From Bryobacterales bacterium (GTDB lineage: Bacteria > Acidobacteriota > Terriglobia > Bryobacterales > UBA6623), in contig JAJDWM010000217.1 of assembly GCA_022825595.1 (NCBI GenBank), positions 1 through 34,193 on the forward strand: a stretch of DNA of 34,193 nt, written 5' to 3'. Both the position numbers and the translations under genes were made by a program. Under the pieces are notes generated by a model. That model did not search any database and was not told the origin of the DNA. It saw only the letters and a list, made by a program, of their open reading frames with translations. This document shows, piece after piece, positions 18,838 through 28,363 of this stretch. The first letter of the stretch is position 1. Each line of letters opens with the position of its first letter.

Positions 18838-19759
18838 GAGGGCCGTGCCCGCGGCGGCGGGCCGCTTCCTCAAGAGCCTGCGGGTCAGGAATGCATCTGC
18901 GAACACGATCGAAAGCTACGGGAAGGACATCAGGGCATTCGCGGACCATCTGGCGGCGTGCCGGCCCGACCAGCGGGAAGTGGGTGAGGTCACACCTGGC
19001 GACGTCCGCCAGTTCATGGCCGCCGAACACGCTCGTGGCTTGGCCAATTCCACGCTAGCCCGCAGGCTGGCCGCGCTACGGGCGCTCTTCGACTACCTGA
19101 TGCAGGACGAGGGACTTCCGAGCAACCCGGCGCGTCAAGTCGCCGCACCGAAGCTGTCCAGCAAGCTCCCCGCCGTCCTGCCGGCGGAGGATGCGAACCG
19201 GCTCGTCGACAGCGTCCGTGGGGACGGCAAGACCGGCAAGGCGGAAGACAGGATCAAGCGGGACAGGCTCATCTTCGAGCTGCTCTATGGGGCCGGCCTG
19301 CGCGTCAGCGAACTGGCGGGCCTCAACCTGGAGGACATTGACCAGGCCGAGCGCTGGATCCGCGTGCGCGGCAAGGGCCGCAAGGTGCGCCAGGTACCCT
19401 ATGGCCGGAAGGCGGGCGAGGCATTGGATCGCTATCTTCGCGTGCGCGCCAAGCTGAGACCTCCGGAGAGCGAGAACGCCCTGCTGCTGCACCGCTGGGG
19501 CGGCCGGCTGCGCCGTCTCTCGACGCGCAGCATAGCGCTGGTCGTCAAGCGGTACTCCAAAGCGTTCAACGGCGATCCCAGCCTGCACCCGCACTCGCTG
19601 CGACACGCATTCGCGACCCACCTGCTCTCGGAAGGGGCCGACCTAAGGGCGATCCAGGAACTGCTGGGTCACGCGAGCCTGTCTACGACCCAGCGTTACA
19701 CGCAACTCTCCGTGCAGGACTTGGCGAGGGTCTACGATTCCGCCCACCCGAAGGCCTAG
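18815..19759 (+). CDS. xerC: Tyrosine recombinase XerC/XerD
   Basis: LYGAGLRVSELAGL, RVRGKGRKVRQVP, HPHSLRHAFATHLL, LGHASLSTTQRYTQL (full R-K-HxxR-H-Y set). Overlaps trmFO by 23 nt. Confidence 0.93.
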   Translation: MPTREPPERAVPAAAGRFLKSLRVRNASANTIESYGKDIRAFADHLAACRPDQREVGEVTPGDVRQFMAAEHARGLANSTLARRLAALRALFDYLMQDEGLPSNPARQVAAPKLSSKLPAVLPAEDANRLVDSVRGDGKTGKAEDRIKRDRLIFELLYGAGLRVSELAGLNLEDIDQAERWIRVRGKGRKVRQVPYGRKAGEALDRYLRVRAKLRPPESENALLLHRWGGRLRRLSTRSIALVVKRYSKAFNGDPSLHPHSLRHAFATHLLSEGADLRAIQELLGHASLSTTQRYTQLSVQDLARVYDSAHPKA

Positions 19760-19829
19760 TGACGCCGGTACCAAGCCGCCCGCGCTACATTGGAAACCGT
19801 CCGCGTTCCGATCGCGGCGAACGCGCAGC

Positions 19830-21269
19830 ATGCCCAGACGTACGCTTCTACTGAACCCGCCCTCGTACGACAATTTCGACGGCGGGGCCAGTTCCCGCTG
19901 GCCGGCGACGAGGGAGATCGAGTCGTACTGGTACCCGGTCTGGCTATGCTACCCGGCCGGAATGCTGCCGGACAGCCAGGTCGTGGACGCCCCGCCGCAC
20001 AAGATCACGCCCAGGCAGGTGGTGGCAATGGCGGCCGATTTCGAGCTACTCGTGCTGTTCACCTCGACGCCGGGCTTCGCTAACGATTGCGCGCTCGCCG
20101 AGGCGATCAAGGCCACGCACCCCGGCATTTCCATCTGCTTCGTCGGCCCTCACGTCGGGGCCCGCCCGCGGGCCAGCCTCGAGGCCTGCCCGGCGATCGA
20201 CTTCGTGGTGCACAAGGAGTTCGACTTCCAGGTGGTCGACTTCGCCAACGGCAAACCCGCACACGAGCTTCCCGGCGTCAGCTTCCGCGGCCCGGATGGT
20301 GTCGTCGTGCACAATCCAGACGGCCCGCCCATCAAGGACTTGGACTCGCTGCCCTGGGTCACACCGGTGTACAAGCGCTGCCTGGATGTCTCCCGCTACA
20401 ACGTGCCATTCCTGCGGCACCCCTACGTCGCCTTCTACACCGAGCGCGGCTGTCCGGCCCTGTGCACCTTCTGCCTATGGCCGCAGACCATCTCCGGCCA
20501 CCGCTGGCGCACGCGCTCAGCCGACGACGTGGCGGCCGAGGTTCGCTGGACGATCGACAACTTCCCGGGGTTGCAGGAGATCTTCTTCGACGACGACACG
20601 TTCAACATCCGCAAGGACCGGGTACTCGAGCTCTGCGAAAAGCTCAAGCCGCTAGATTGCACTTGGTCGTGCACCTCCCGCGTTCACGCCGACTATGAAA
20701 CGCTCCGGGCCATGAGGGCCGCGGGCTGCCGGCTGCTGATCGTCGGCTACGAGTCGGGGGATTCGCAGATCCTCAAGAACATCAAGAAGGGCGCCACCGT
20801 CGAGCGCGCCCTGCAATTCACCAAGGACGCGCACCGCGCCGGCCTGACGATCCACGGAGACTTCATCGTCGGCCTGCCGGGAGAGACGCGGGAGTCGATC
20901 CGCAGGTCGCTGGAATTCGCCAAGCGGCTTGACACCGAGACAATCCAGGTCTCTGTCGCACACCCTTACCCAGGCACGACGTTCCACGACGAGGCCCTTG
21001 CCCAAGGCTGGCTGACAGACGATCCCATGACGGACCACGCCGGCCACCAGCTGCCGAACATCCGCTACCCAGACTTGGGCCAAAAGGAGATCCTAGAGTG
21101 GGTCGAGCGGTTCTACGACGAGTATTACTTCCGCCCTAGAGTCGCTTGGCGCATCGCCCGCAAAGCCATCTTCGACAGGAAAGAGCGCCGCCGGCTCACA
21201 AAGGAGGCCCGCGAATACTTGGCGCTCCGCGCGAAGCGGCGCGCCTTCGCTCGGGCTCCGAACTCGTAG
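19830..21269 (+). CDS. hpnJ: B12-binding-type radical SAM protein, HpnJ-like (hopanoid biosynthesis associated)
   Basis: LLLNPPSYDNFDGGASSRWPATREIESYWYPVWLCYPAGMLPDSQVVDAPPH; radical SAM CPALCTFCLWPQTISGHRWRTRS (CxxxCxxC); EIFFDDDTFNI; closely follows remembered HpnJ sequences. Confidence 0.85.
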   Translation: MPRRTLLLNPPSYDNFDGGASSRWPATREIESYWYPVWLCYPAGMLPDSQVVDAPPHKITPRQVVAMAADFELLVLFTSTPGFANDCALAEAIKATHPGISICFVGPHVGARPRASLEACPAIDFVVHKEFDFQVVDFANGKPAHELPGVSFRGPDGVVVHNPDGPPIKDLDSLPWVTPVYKRCLDVSRYNVPFLRHPYVAFYTERGCPALCTFCLWPQTISGHRWRTRSADDVAAEVRWTIDNFPGLQEIFFDDDTFNIRKDRVLELCEKLKPLDCTWSCTSRVHADYETLRAMRAAGCRLLIVGYESGDSQILKNIKKGATVERALQFTKDAHRAGLTIHGDFIVGLPGETRESIRRSLEFAKRLDTETIQVSVAHPYPGTTFHDEALAQGWLTDDPMTDHAGHQLPNIRYPDLGQKEILEWVERFYDEYYFRPRVAWRIARKAIFDRKERRRLTKEAREYLALRAKRRAFARAPNS

Positions 21270-21311
21270 CCCGAGCGGGGCTAGAGGCTAAGACTCACTG
21301 GATTTGCAAGG

Positions 21312-21359
21312 TTATCCACAGGAATTGTGGAATGTTGGTGGAAAACTTGGGGTGGATCT
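21312..21359. promoter_or_regulatory. DnaA-box-like cluster in the hpnJ/OPT intergenic gap
   Basis: Exact TTATCCACA (21312-21320,+); TTTTCCACC (21337-21345,-); weaker copies sharing TCCAC(A/C): 21326-21334(-) and 21351-21359(-). Includes inverted repeat TCCACA-GGAAT-TGTGGA. Confidence 0.45.
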
Positions 21360-21376
21360 GGCCGATCCGCACCGAG

Positions 21377-23242
21377 CTAGGAGCCGTTCCGGAACAGCCG
21401 CGCCGCGAAGTGGTAGATGAGGACGGTGGCCCCCGCTAGGGCGGCCAGCGACACCGGGAGGCTGTCAAGAACGGGCACGGGCAGTTGGATGCCGGCAAGC
21501 ATAGTCCTAGGAATGGCGATGAGGATGCCGGCAACGGCCTCGCCCGCAATCAGGCCGGACGCGATCAAGAGACCGCCCTGACCGCCTCCTGCGCTGCGTC
21601 GCCGGAGTGCTTCGGCCACGAGACCGCCGAGGAACACGGGGACCATCAGGGCCAGCGGGAGGTAGATCCCGACGGCAACCGGCATCACGTGAGCCCGGAA
21701 GCGGCTGCCGCTGCGCTCCAAGAACCCGTCCAACACGACGATTCCCAACGCCACAAGCGCCCCTAGGCCGACCATGCCCCAAGGGATCTGCCCGCTTGAG
21801 AACAGGCCTTCGACTATCGATGCGAACAGCGTCGCCTGCGGGGCGAGGAGAGCATCTGGGCCGTCCGTGCCGATGCCATAGGCGCGGTGGAGCAGGGCGA
21901 GCACTGGCGCGATCGAGAAGACGGGCGCGAGGATGCCCGCAAACTGGCCCAACTGCTGCAGACGCGGCGTGGCGCCAACCAAATGGCCCGTCTTGAGGTC
22001 TTGGGACGTGTCGCCGGCGGTCGCCGCCGCGCAGCAGACGATGCTGGCGACGCCCAGCGCGCCAAGCATTCCCGACGCGCCCGACATGCCGAGGATCAGC
22101 AGGATGCCGGACGAGAACATCAGCGCGCAGATGGTCATTCCCGAGATGGGGTTGTTGGACGACCCGACCAGCCCGCAGATGTAGCTCGACACCGCCACGA
22201 AGAAAAAGGATGCCGCCAGCATCGCCACCCCTGCGGCAAGCGCCACCCAAGGCGACCCGGTCACGGCGTTGTAGAGCACGAAAGTGCCGGCGGCAGCGGC
22301 AAGGAAGACCGGACCGACGACTGAGTTCGGGAGATCCCGGTCTGTGCGCTTGGCCGCCTGCTGGGCGCGCTCCAAGCCGCGGCCAAGCCTGCGCATGGCC
22401 GTCACGATGCCGTGGCGGATGTTCCACATCGACGCGAGTCCGCCGACGATCATTGCCCCGACGCCCATGTAGCGCACCTGCCCGCTCCAAACGCCCCACG
22501 CGGCGTCGACCGGCTCGGCTTCCGGCATCGGGTTCTGCCACAGGTAGGCAGGGATAGCGACGAGCCAAGCGATGACGCCGCCACCAAGGCAGGCAGCACT
22601 GATCTCGAGGCCGACGATCACGCCGACGCCAACCAGGGCCAGCGAAACATCCGTGCCCGCGTAGACAACGGTGCGTCCCACGCCCCACGCGTATTCGGCC
22701 GTTCCTCGCAAGACCCCGACCAAACCTACAAGTGCCTTAAACGCCAAACCGGCCCCAAGCGACGCTACGACGGCGCGCATCGGGCCTCCGCCGACTTGGC
22801 CCGCCTGCAGGACCTTTGCGCACGCAACGCCCTCCGGGTATACGAGGCCCTCCTGGTCTACGATCAGGGAGCGTCGCAGCGGGATCATGAACAGCACGCC
22901 GAGAAGACCCCCTAGCAGGCCGATCAGCGAGACCTCCCAGAACGGGAAGCCGTCCCATACGCCAGCGATGACCATCGCCGGAACTGTGAAGATGATGCCG
23001 GCGGCCACAGACTCCCCTGCCGAAGCGACCGTCTGGACGATGTTGTTCTCGTGGACCGTTCCGCGCCGCAGGAGACCCCGCAGGATCCCCATAGAGACAA
23101 TGGCAGCGGGTATGCTGCCCGAGACCGTCATGCCGGCGTAGAGGCCGAGATAAGTGTTGGCCGCCGTCAGAATCGTCCCGATGAGCAGTCCAATCAGAAT
23201 GGCCCGGACTGTGAACTCGACCGGCGGGCGGGACTGCTCCAT
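21377..23242 (-). CDS. OPT family oligopeptide transporter
   Basis: MEQSRPPVEFTVRAILIGLLIGTILTAANTYLGLYAGMTVSGSIPAAIVSMGI; SSNNPISGMTI; many TM segments. Start placed at 23242. Confidence 0.92.
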   Translation of the reverse strand: MEQSRPPVEFTVRAILIGLLIGTILTAANTYLGLYAGMTVSGSIPAAIVSMGILRGLLRRGTVHENNIVQTVASAGESVAAGIIFTVPAMVIAGVWDGFPFWEVSLIGLLGGLLGVLFMIPLRRSLIVDQEGLVYPEGVACAKVLQAGQVGGGPMRAVVASLGAGLAFKALVGLVGVLRGTAEYAWGVGRTVVYAGTDVSLALVGVGVIVGLEISAACLGGGVIAWLVAIPAYLWQNPMPEAEPVDAAWGVWSGQVRYMGVGAMIVGGLASMWNIRHGIVTAMRRLGRGLERAQQAAKRTDRDLPNSVVGPVFLAAAAGTFVLYNAVTGSPWVALAAGVAMLAASFFFVAVSSYICGLVGSSNNPISGMTICALMFSSGILLILGMSGASGMLGALGVASIVCCAAATAGDTSQDLKTGHLVGATPRLQQLGQFAGILAPVFSIAPVLALLHRAYGIGTDGPDALLAPQATLFASIVEGLFSSGQIPWGMVGLGALVALGIVVLDGFLERSGSRFRAHVMPVAVGIYLPLALMVPVFLGGLVAEALRRRSAGGGQGGLLIASGLIAGEAVAGILIAIPRTMLAGIQLPVPVLDSLPVSLAALAGATVLIYHFAARLFRNGS

Positions 23243-23455
23243 TCTCGGGGGCGGACGGCCTCGCCAACATAGCACAAACCTTTTCAACCTCTTCATGCCT
23301 CGAGTGCTGGTCGCAGGCGCTCGTCGGCCGGCGGAGTACAATCTTGTGCGTCGGCTCCAGGCTTTCGCAAGCTCACGCAGGACCGGCCTTAAGCCACGCT
23401 TGGCAGCCATTGCGGACAAGGCCGGGAGGACCTGCGAGTCCCGGAGGGCGAGATC

Positions 23456-24496
23456 ATGACGCAAGGTTTCTCAATCGGGATCGATCCGGGCTGGGGGGAC
23501 AAGCTCAACCCGCTGCTTGGGCCTAGGCTGGAAGAGATTCTCGGTCCCAGGCGGGACATCCGCTGGGAAGTCATGCCGCAGCCGCGCAGGGGCGTCGCCG
23601 AACCGGGCGTCATCGACCGGCACGACGCGATCATGGCGCTTGGCATGCGATTCGACGCGTCGAGTTTCAAGGGCGTCCGGCGACTCGCGTGCATCTCGCG
23701 GTGGGGTGTCGGGTTCGACGCCATTGACGTTCCCGCCGCGACCGCTGCCGACGTGCTCGTCGCCCTTACCCCGGAGGCGATCACCCGCTCGGTCGCCGAG
23801 GCCCAGATCGCCCTCATCTTTGCGCTGGCGAAGCGGATCCCGGACTTGGACAGAAGGACTCGGGCGGGGCGGTGGCGCACAGGGATGCCCCTTCTGGGAA
23901 TCGACGTCAAGGGTCAGGCGCTCTCCTCCGTGGGGCTCGGGCGCATCGGCTCCGAAATGTTTCGCATCGCCAAGGGCATCGGGTTCGGTCGGCTGCTGGC
24001 GCACGACCCCTACTGCCCGCCGTCGCGCGCGGCGGGCTTGGGGGTCGAGCTGGTAGACCTCGACACGGCCATGGCCAAGGGAGACTTCGTTACCGTCAAC
24101 GCTTTCTTGGGGGATGGCACGCGCCACCTGATTGGCGCTCCGCAGTTCGCCCGCATGAAGCCGACGGCATACTTCGTCAACACGGCTAGGGGCCCGATCG
24201 TCGACGAGGCCGCCTTGATCGGCGCCCTGCGGGACGGTCGCATCGCGGGAGCCGGGATCGACGTATTCGAGATCGAGCCGCCGTCGCCAGACAATCCGCT
24301 GCTGGCGATGGAGAACGTCATCGTTTCGCCCCACGGCATGGCCTGGACGATACAGGGTATGGACGGCAACAGCAAGGACTGCTGCCTGAACATACTGCAG
24401 GTGGCGACGGGTGAGGTCCCGGCATGCCTCGCCGACGACACGGCGGCGCTGCGGCCGGGTGTGCAGGCCAAGCTCGCCCGCTGGAGGCAACCGTGA
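23456..24496 (+). CDS. D-isomer-specific 2-hydroxyacid dehydrogenase
   Basis: VGLGRIGSEMFRIAKGIGF (Rossmann), VNTARGPIVDEAALI, GIDVFEIEPP, SPHGMAWT (catalytic R/E/H). Confidence 0.92.
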   Translation: MTQGFSIGIDPGWGDKLNPLLGPRLEEILGPRRDIRWEVMPQPRRGVAEPGVIDRHDAIMALGMRFDASSFKGVRRLACISRWGVGFDAIDVPAATAADVLVALTPEAITRSVAEAQIALIFALAKRIPDLDRRTRAGRWRTGMPLLGIDVKGQALSSVGLGRIGSEMFRIAKGIGFGRLLAHDPYCPPSRAAGLGVELVDLDTAMAKGDFVTVNAFLGDGTRHLIGAPQFARMKPTAYFVNTARGPIVDEAALIGALRDGRIAGAGIDVFEIEPPSPDNPLLAMENVIVSPHGMAWTIQGMDGNSKDCCLNILQVATGEVPACLADDTAALRPGVQAKLARWRQP

Positions 24497-25278
24497 AGCC
24501 AAGCCGTATTCGCCAACCGATATCGGGCGGGCCGGTCCCGGTCGGCCATATGCTGATGGAATTCGACATTCCCGGTGTCGCCAAGATCTGCGAGGCAGCG
24601 GGCCTTGACTTCGTGCTGATCGACATGGAGCACGGTCCGATCGAACTTCCGCAGGTGGCCAGGATGATCGCCGCATTCAAGGCGACGGAGATCAGCCCGG
24701 TTGTCCGGATTCCGGCCTCTGAGTACCACTTCGTCTCCCGTGTGATGGATGCCGGAGCGCACGGGATCATGGCTCCAAACGTCCGCTCCGCTGAACAGGC
24801 CCGCCTGCTGAATGAGGCCATGCGGTACGCGCCGGAGGGCAATCGGGGACTCGGGCTCGGCTGCGCCCACAACGACTACATCAAGCCGGACTCCGTCCGA
24901 TACATGGCCGAGGCCAATCGGCGGAACGTGCTGATCTGCCAGATCGAGAGCGTCACGGCGCTCGAGTGCCTCGACGAGATAGCGGACGTTGAGGGCGTTG
25001 ACTGCCTGTGGGTCGGGCACATGGACCTGACGCAATCGATGGGCATCGTTGGACAACTGCACCATCCGGACTTCCTCGCCGCGCTGCGCCGGGTAGCAGC
25101 CGCGGCACGTGCGAGGGGGCAGTTCGCAGGAATCCAGCCTGGTAGCCCGGATCAGGCCCGGGAATGGATGGAGACGGGCTACAACCTGATCTCCTACAGT
25201 GCGGACATTGGCGTATATGCGGCGGCTCTGGCCGCTGGGGCCGAGAGTGTCAGGAAGGCTTGTGGTTCTGCCCGCTAG
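24493..25278 (+). CDS. HpcH/HpaI aldolase/citrate lyase family protein
   Basis: GTG start overlapping the upstream TGA (GTGA). GLDFVLIDMEHGPIELPQVARMI, GAHGIMAPNVRSAEQAR, LICQIESVTALECLDEIADVEGVDCLWVGHMDL. Confidence 0.92.
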   Translation: MKPSRIRQPISGGPVPVGHMLMEFDIPGVAKICEAAGLDFVLIDMEHGPIELPQVARMIAAFKATEISPVVRIPASEYHFVSRVMDAGAHGIMAPNVRSAEQARLLNEAMRYAPEGNRGLGLGCAHNDYIKPDSVRYMAEANRRNVLICQIESVTALECLDEIADVEGVDCLWVGHMDLTQSMGIVGQLHHPDFLAALRRVAAAARARGQFAGIQPGSPDQAREWMETGYNLISYSADIGVYAAALAAGAESVRKACGSAR

Positions 25279-25405
25279 CCGAACGCCAATGCCAAGCCCG
25301 CCCCACGCGCGAGAGGCCTGCCGGGACGAACGATCACCGGCGTACAGGACCTGACTCGGGGCAGCTCATCTTCCCATCCACCTGCGGTCGCCGGATTGCC
25401 GCCGT

Positions 25406-27235
25406 GTGGCATCATGGGCGGAGCCCATGCGCGACCTAGCGCGCCTGTTGGGGTTCGTACGCCCATATTCCCTGCGCATCGCGGCGGCAGTCGCCCTCAT
25501 GGCCGTTGTCGGGGCCTGCTACGGTCTCTTCGCCCTGCTGCTGGAACCGTTGCTGGACCGGTTCCTGAACCCATCCCCGGTCAGCGGCCCGATCGATCTC
25601 ATCGAGATCCCGTTCACTGACCGCAGCCTGAGCCTGGACGACCTGCTGCCCGTCTCAGGGGCGACAGGCTTCGGGGCCTTCTGCGCAGTCTTTGCGCTGA
25701 TCTCCGTGGGCAAAGGACTGTGCGACTACGCCGCTAGCTATCTGGTCAACTTCGCTGGCTATGCCGCCGTGCGCGACTTGCGCAACGCGATGTATGAGTC
25801 GGTGCTCCACCAGTCGCCCGCCTTCTTCCAAGACCGGCACACCGGTGAGCTGATCTCCTCCCTCGTCAGCGACATCGAGAAGATCCAGTCGGCATGCTCG
25901 CACTTCCTCGCCGACCTCATGCGCCAACTGTTCACGACCGCCGCTCTGCTGCTTGTTCTGCTGCAGCACGACGCGCTGCTCACTGCCGGCTGCTCACTAC
26001 TCGTGCCGATCGTCCTTCTGCCCGCATCCCGCATCGGCAGACGGCTCCGGAGGACGTCCACCACCGTCCAGGACTACCTAGCCCAGTTGGTCAAGCTCAT
26101 GCAGGAGACGATTGCCGGGAATCGCCTGGTGAAGGCCTTCCAAGCGGAGCGCATCGAAGTGTCACGGTTCCGTCGACGGGCGAACCGGCTCCTGCGCGAA
26201 AGCATGAGCATGGTCAAGCAGCAGGCGGTCGTGTCCCCCCTGATTGAGGTGCTCGGGGCAGCGATGATCCTCGGTCTGCTCGTCTACGTCCGCATGCGCA
26301 TCTTGGCGGGTGAGATGACCGCCGGGGAAGTAGTCAGCTTCATCGTCGCCTTGGTCATGCTGCTGCAGCCCGTAAAGCGCCTGATCGGAATCCACAACAT
26401 CTTCCAGCAAGCCCTCGGCGCGATCCAGCGGGCGTTTGCCTACATGGACCACCCAGTCGAAGTGGCGGACACCCCAAGAGCCGAGAAGCTCGCGGAGATC
26501 CGGCACTCGATCGAGCTCGACAATGTCCGCTTCACCTATCCCGGCGCCCGCGACGCGGCGCTGGACTCGGTCACCCTTCGCGTCAGGGCTCGGGAAGTCG
26601 TCGCGCTCGTCGGGCCCAGCGGGGCAGGGAAGACTACCCTCATGAGCCTGTTGCCGCGGTTCTTCGACCCCACGGATGGCGCCATACGAATCGACGGGCG
26701 CGACCTGCGCTCCGTCACCATCGAATCCCTGCGGCGCCAGATCGCAATCGTCACGCAGGACACCGTCCTGTTCGACGACACGGTCTATGGCAACATCGCT
26801 TACGGCCAGCCGGGAGCCAGCCGCAACAATGTGCGGGCTGCGGCGACGGCGGCCTACGCGATCGACTTCATCGGCAAGCTTCCGCAAGGGTTCCAGACGC
26901 CCCTGGGAGAAGGAGGACTGCGACTGAGTGGGGGACAGAGACAGCGAATCGCCATCGCCAGAGCTCTGCTCAAGGACGCTCCGATCCTGCTCCTCGACGA
27001 AGCCACATCCCACTTGGACAGCGACGCCGAGATGTTAGTGCAGCGCGCCCTCACGAACCTGATCCGAGGGCGGACTGTGATCGTGAGTGCCCATCGTCTC
27101 TCGACCGTGCGGTCGGCCGACCGCATCGTCGTGCTAGAGGGAGGCCGGATCGTCGACAGGGGATCTCACACTTCTCTTCTCGAGACGTGCAAGCTGTACC
27201 GGCACTTGGTGGAGCTGCAGTCGATCGCCGCCTGA
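25406..27235 (+). CDS. ABC transporter ATP-binding/permease fusion, MsbA-like
   Basis: N-terminal TM domain, GPSGAGKTTLMSLLPRFFDPTDGAIRIDG, LSGGQRQRIAIARALLKDAPILLLDEATSHLDSD. Start may be 25427 (MRDLARLLGF). Confidence 0.92.
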   Translation: MASWAEPMRDLARLLGFVRPYSLRIAAAVALMAVVGACYGLFALLLEPLLDRFLNPSPVSGPIDLIEIPFTDRSLSLDDLLPVSGATGFGAFCAVFALISVGKGLCDYAASYLVNFAGYAAVRDLRNAMYESVLHQSPAFFQDRHTGELISSLVSDIEKIQSACSHFLADLMRQLFTTAALLLVLLQHDALLTAGCSLLVPIVLLPASRIGRRLRRTSTTVQDYLAQLVKLMQETIAGNRLVKAFQAERIEVSRFRRRANRLLRESMSMVKQQAVVSPLIEVLGAAMILGLLVYVRMRILAGEMTAGEVVSFIVALVMLLQPVKRLIGIHNIFQQALGAIQRAFAYMDHPVEVADTPRAEKLAEIRHSIELDNVRFTYPGARDAALDSVTLRVRAREVVALVGPSGAGKTTLMSLLPRFFDPTDGAIRIDGRDLRSVTIESLRRQIAIVTQDTVLFDDTVYGNIAYGQPGASRNNVRAAATAAYAIDFIGKLPQGFQTPLGEGGLRLSGGQRQRIAIARALLKDAPILLLDEATSHLDSDAEMLVQRALTNLIRGRTVIVSAHRLSTVRSADRIVVLEGGRIVDRGSHTSLLETCKLYRHLVELQSIAA

Positions 27236-27314
27236 TGCTCGTGCGGCCGGCCGACGCAAGCCTGCGATAGAATCTCGGGCACGCGCGCCGCTTCGGATCG
27301 CGAGTGCACGCCCC

Positions 27315-27953
27315 GTGCCTGTAGCGTTAGTCATCTCGGCCCCGTCAGGTGCCGGCAAGACAACGCTGGTCAAACGGCTGCTGGCCTTGGAGCCTTCCGT
27401 TGACTTCGCAGTCTCGGTCACGACTCGGCCACGAAGGCGGATGGAAGCCGACGGCCGGGACTATCGTTTCGTGACCGAGGACGAGTTCACGGGCATGATC
27501 GAGAGGGATGAACTTCTGGAGTGGGCGGGCGTGTTTGGTAACCGCTACGGAACGCCAAAGTCGGCACTGGACAGCGCACGTCGGCGCGGACGCGACATTC
27601 TGCTGGACATTGACGTGCAAGGTGCGTCATCATTGATAGGTAGGGTCCCTGAAGCGGTGACGGTCTTTGTGCTGCCGCCGTCACGGCAGGTGCATGAGAG
27701 TCGGCTGAGGAGCCGCTCGACAGAGGACGAGGGATCATTGCGGACTCGGCTGGGCGAGGCCGCGGCCGAGATCGGGTGGTGCATGCAGTTCGACCACGTC
27801 GTGATCAACGAAGACTTGGACGAGGCCGTGGCCGTGCTGCAATCGATCCTAGTGGCGGCACGGGCGAGACTTTCGCGCATGATGCCGCGCATCCTACCGA
27901 TCCTGAAAGAGTTCGGCGTGAGTTCAAGGCCGGACGCGGAGGTACTCACATGA
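27315..27953 (+). CDS. gmk: Guanylate kinase
   Basis: GTG start; VISAPSGAGKTTLVKRLL, SVTTRPRRRMEADGRDYRFVTEDEF, LLEWAGVFGNRYGTPKSAL, ILLDIDVQGA. Confidence 0.95.
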   Translation: MPVALVISAPSGAGKTTLVKRLLALEPSVDFAVSVTTRPRRRMEADGRDYRFVTEDEFTGMIERDELLEWAGVFGNRYGTPKSALDSARRRGRDILLDIDVQGASSLIGRVPEAVTVFVLPPSRQVHESRLRSRSTEDEGSLRTRLGEAAAEIGWCMQFDHVVINEDLDEAVAVLQSILVAARARLSRMMPRILPILKEFGVSSRPDAEVLT

Positions 27954-28357
27954 CCGAAGAAGCGACTGAAGGTGTCGCGAGCGAAGACGAAGCCACGAAG
28001 GAGCCCGATCAGAAGTGGGTCATCCCAGACGACGAGGAGCGCAGCGTATACCGCTTCGTTCTGGCCGCGGCCCGTCGGGCCCGGCAGCTCCAGAGTGGGC
28101 AGCGCCCCGCCATCAAGACCGCGCTTCGAAAGCCGACCAAGATCTCGATGGAGGAGATCCGCTGCGGCGCCGTGCGCGTGGAAATCATCCCTGAGGGTCA
28201 GCCAATGCCGCCCGAAGATCTCTTCGGCGCCGCAGGCCGGTACGACATTGACGCCATGCTGGCCGCCGAGAGCGCGGTCGGAGAGGGCGCCTGGAGCCCC
28301 TCCGCCGATCGCCCGGCGTCGTCCCGGAGCCGTCATCCTTGGCTGCCCAAGGGCTGA
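27950..28357 (+). CDS. rpoZ: DNA-directed RNA polymerase subunit omega
   Basis: ATG overlaps gmk stop (ATGA); YRFVLAAARRARQLQSGQRPAIKTALRKPTKISMEEIRCGAVRVEI; gmk-rpoZ order is widespread. Confidence 0.85.
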   Translation: MTEEATEGVASEDEATKEPDQKWVIPDDEERSVYRFVLAAARRARQLQSGQRPAIKTALRKPTKISMEEIRCGAVRVEIIPEGQPMPPEDLFGAAGRYDIDAMLAAESAVGEGAWSPSADRPASSRSRHPWLPKG

Positions 28358-28363
28358 CCAAGA

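Noticed and set aside
18815-19759. Tyrosine recombinase as evidence of an integrated mobile element
   Set aside because: XerC-type, overlapping trmFO in a housekeeping arrangement; no att repeats, tRNA target or phage/plasmid genes nearby.
17318-19780. Near-identical 18-mers CGCCGGTGCCAAGCCGCC (17318-17335) and CGCCGGTACCAAGCCGCC (19763-19780), with a weaker look-alike at 25284-25302, all just after stop codons
   Set aside because: Given base composition, one such pair may arise by chance; only a genome-wide count at post-stop positions would make it meaningful.
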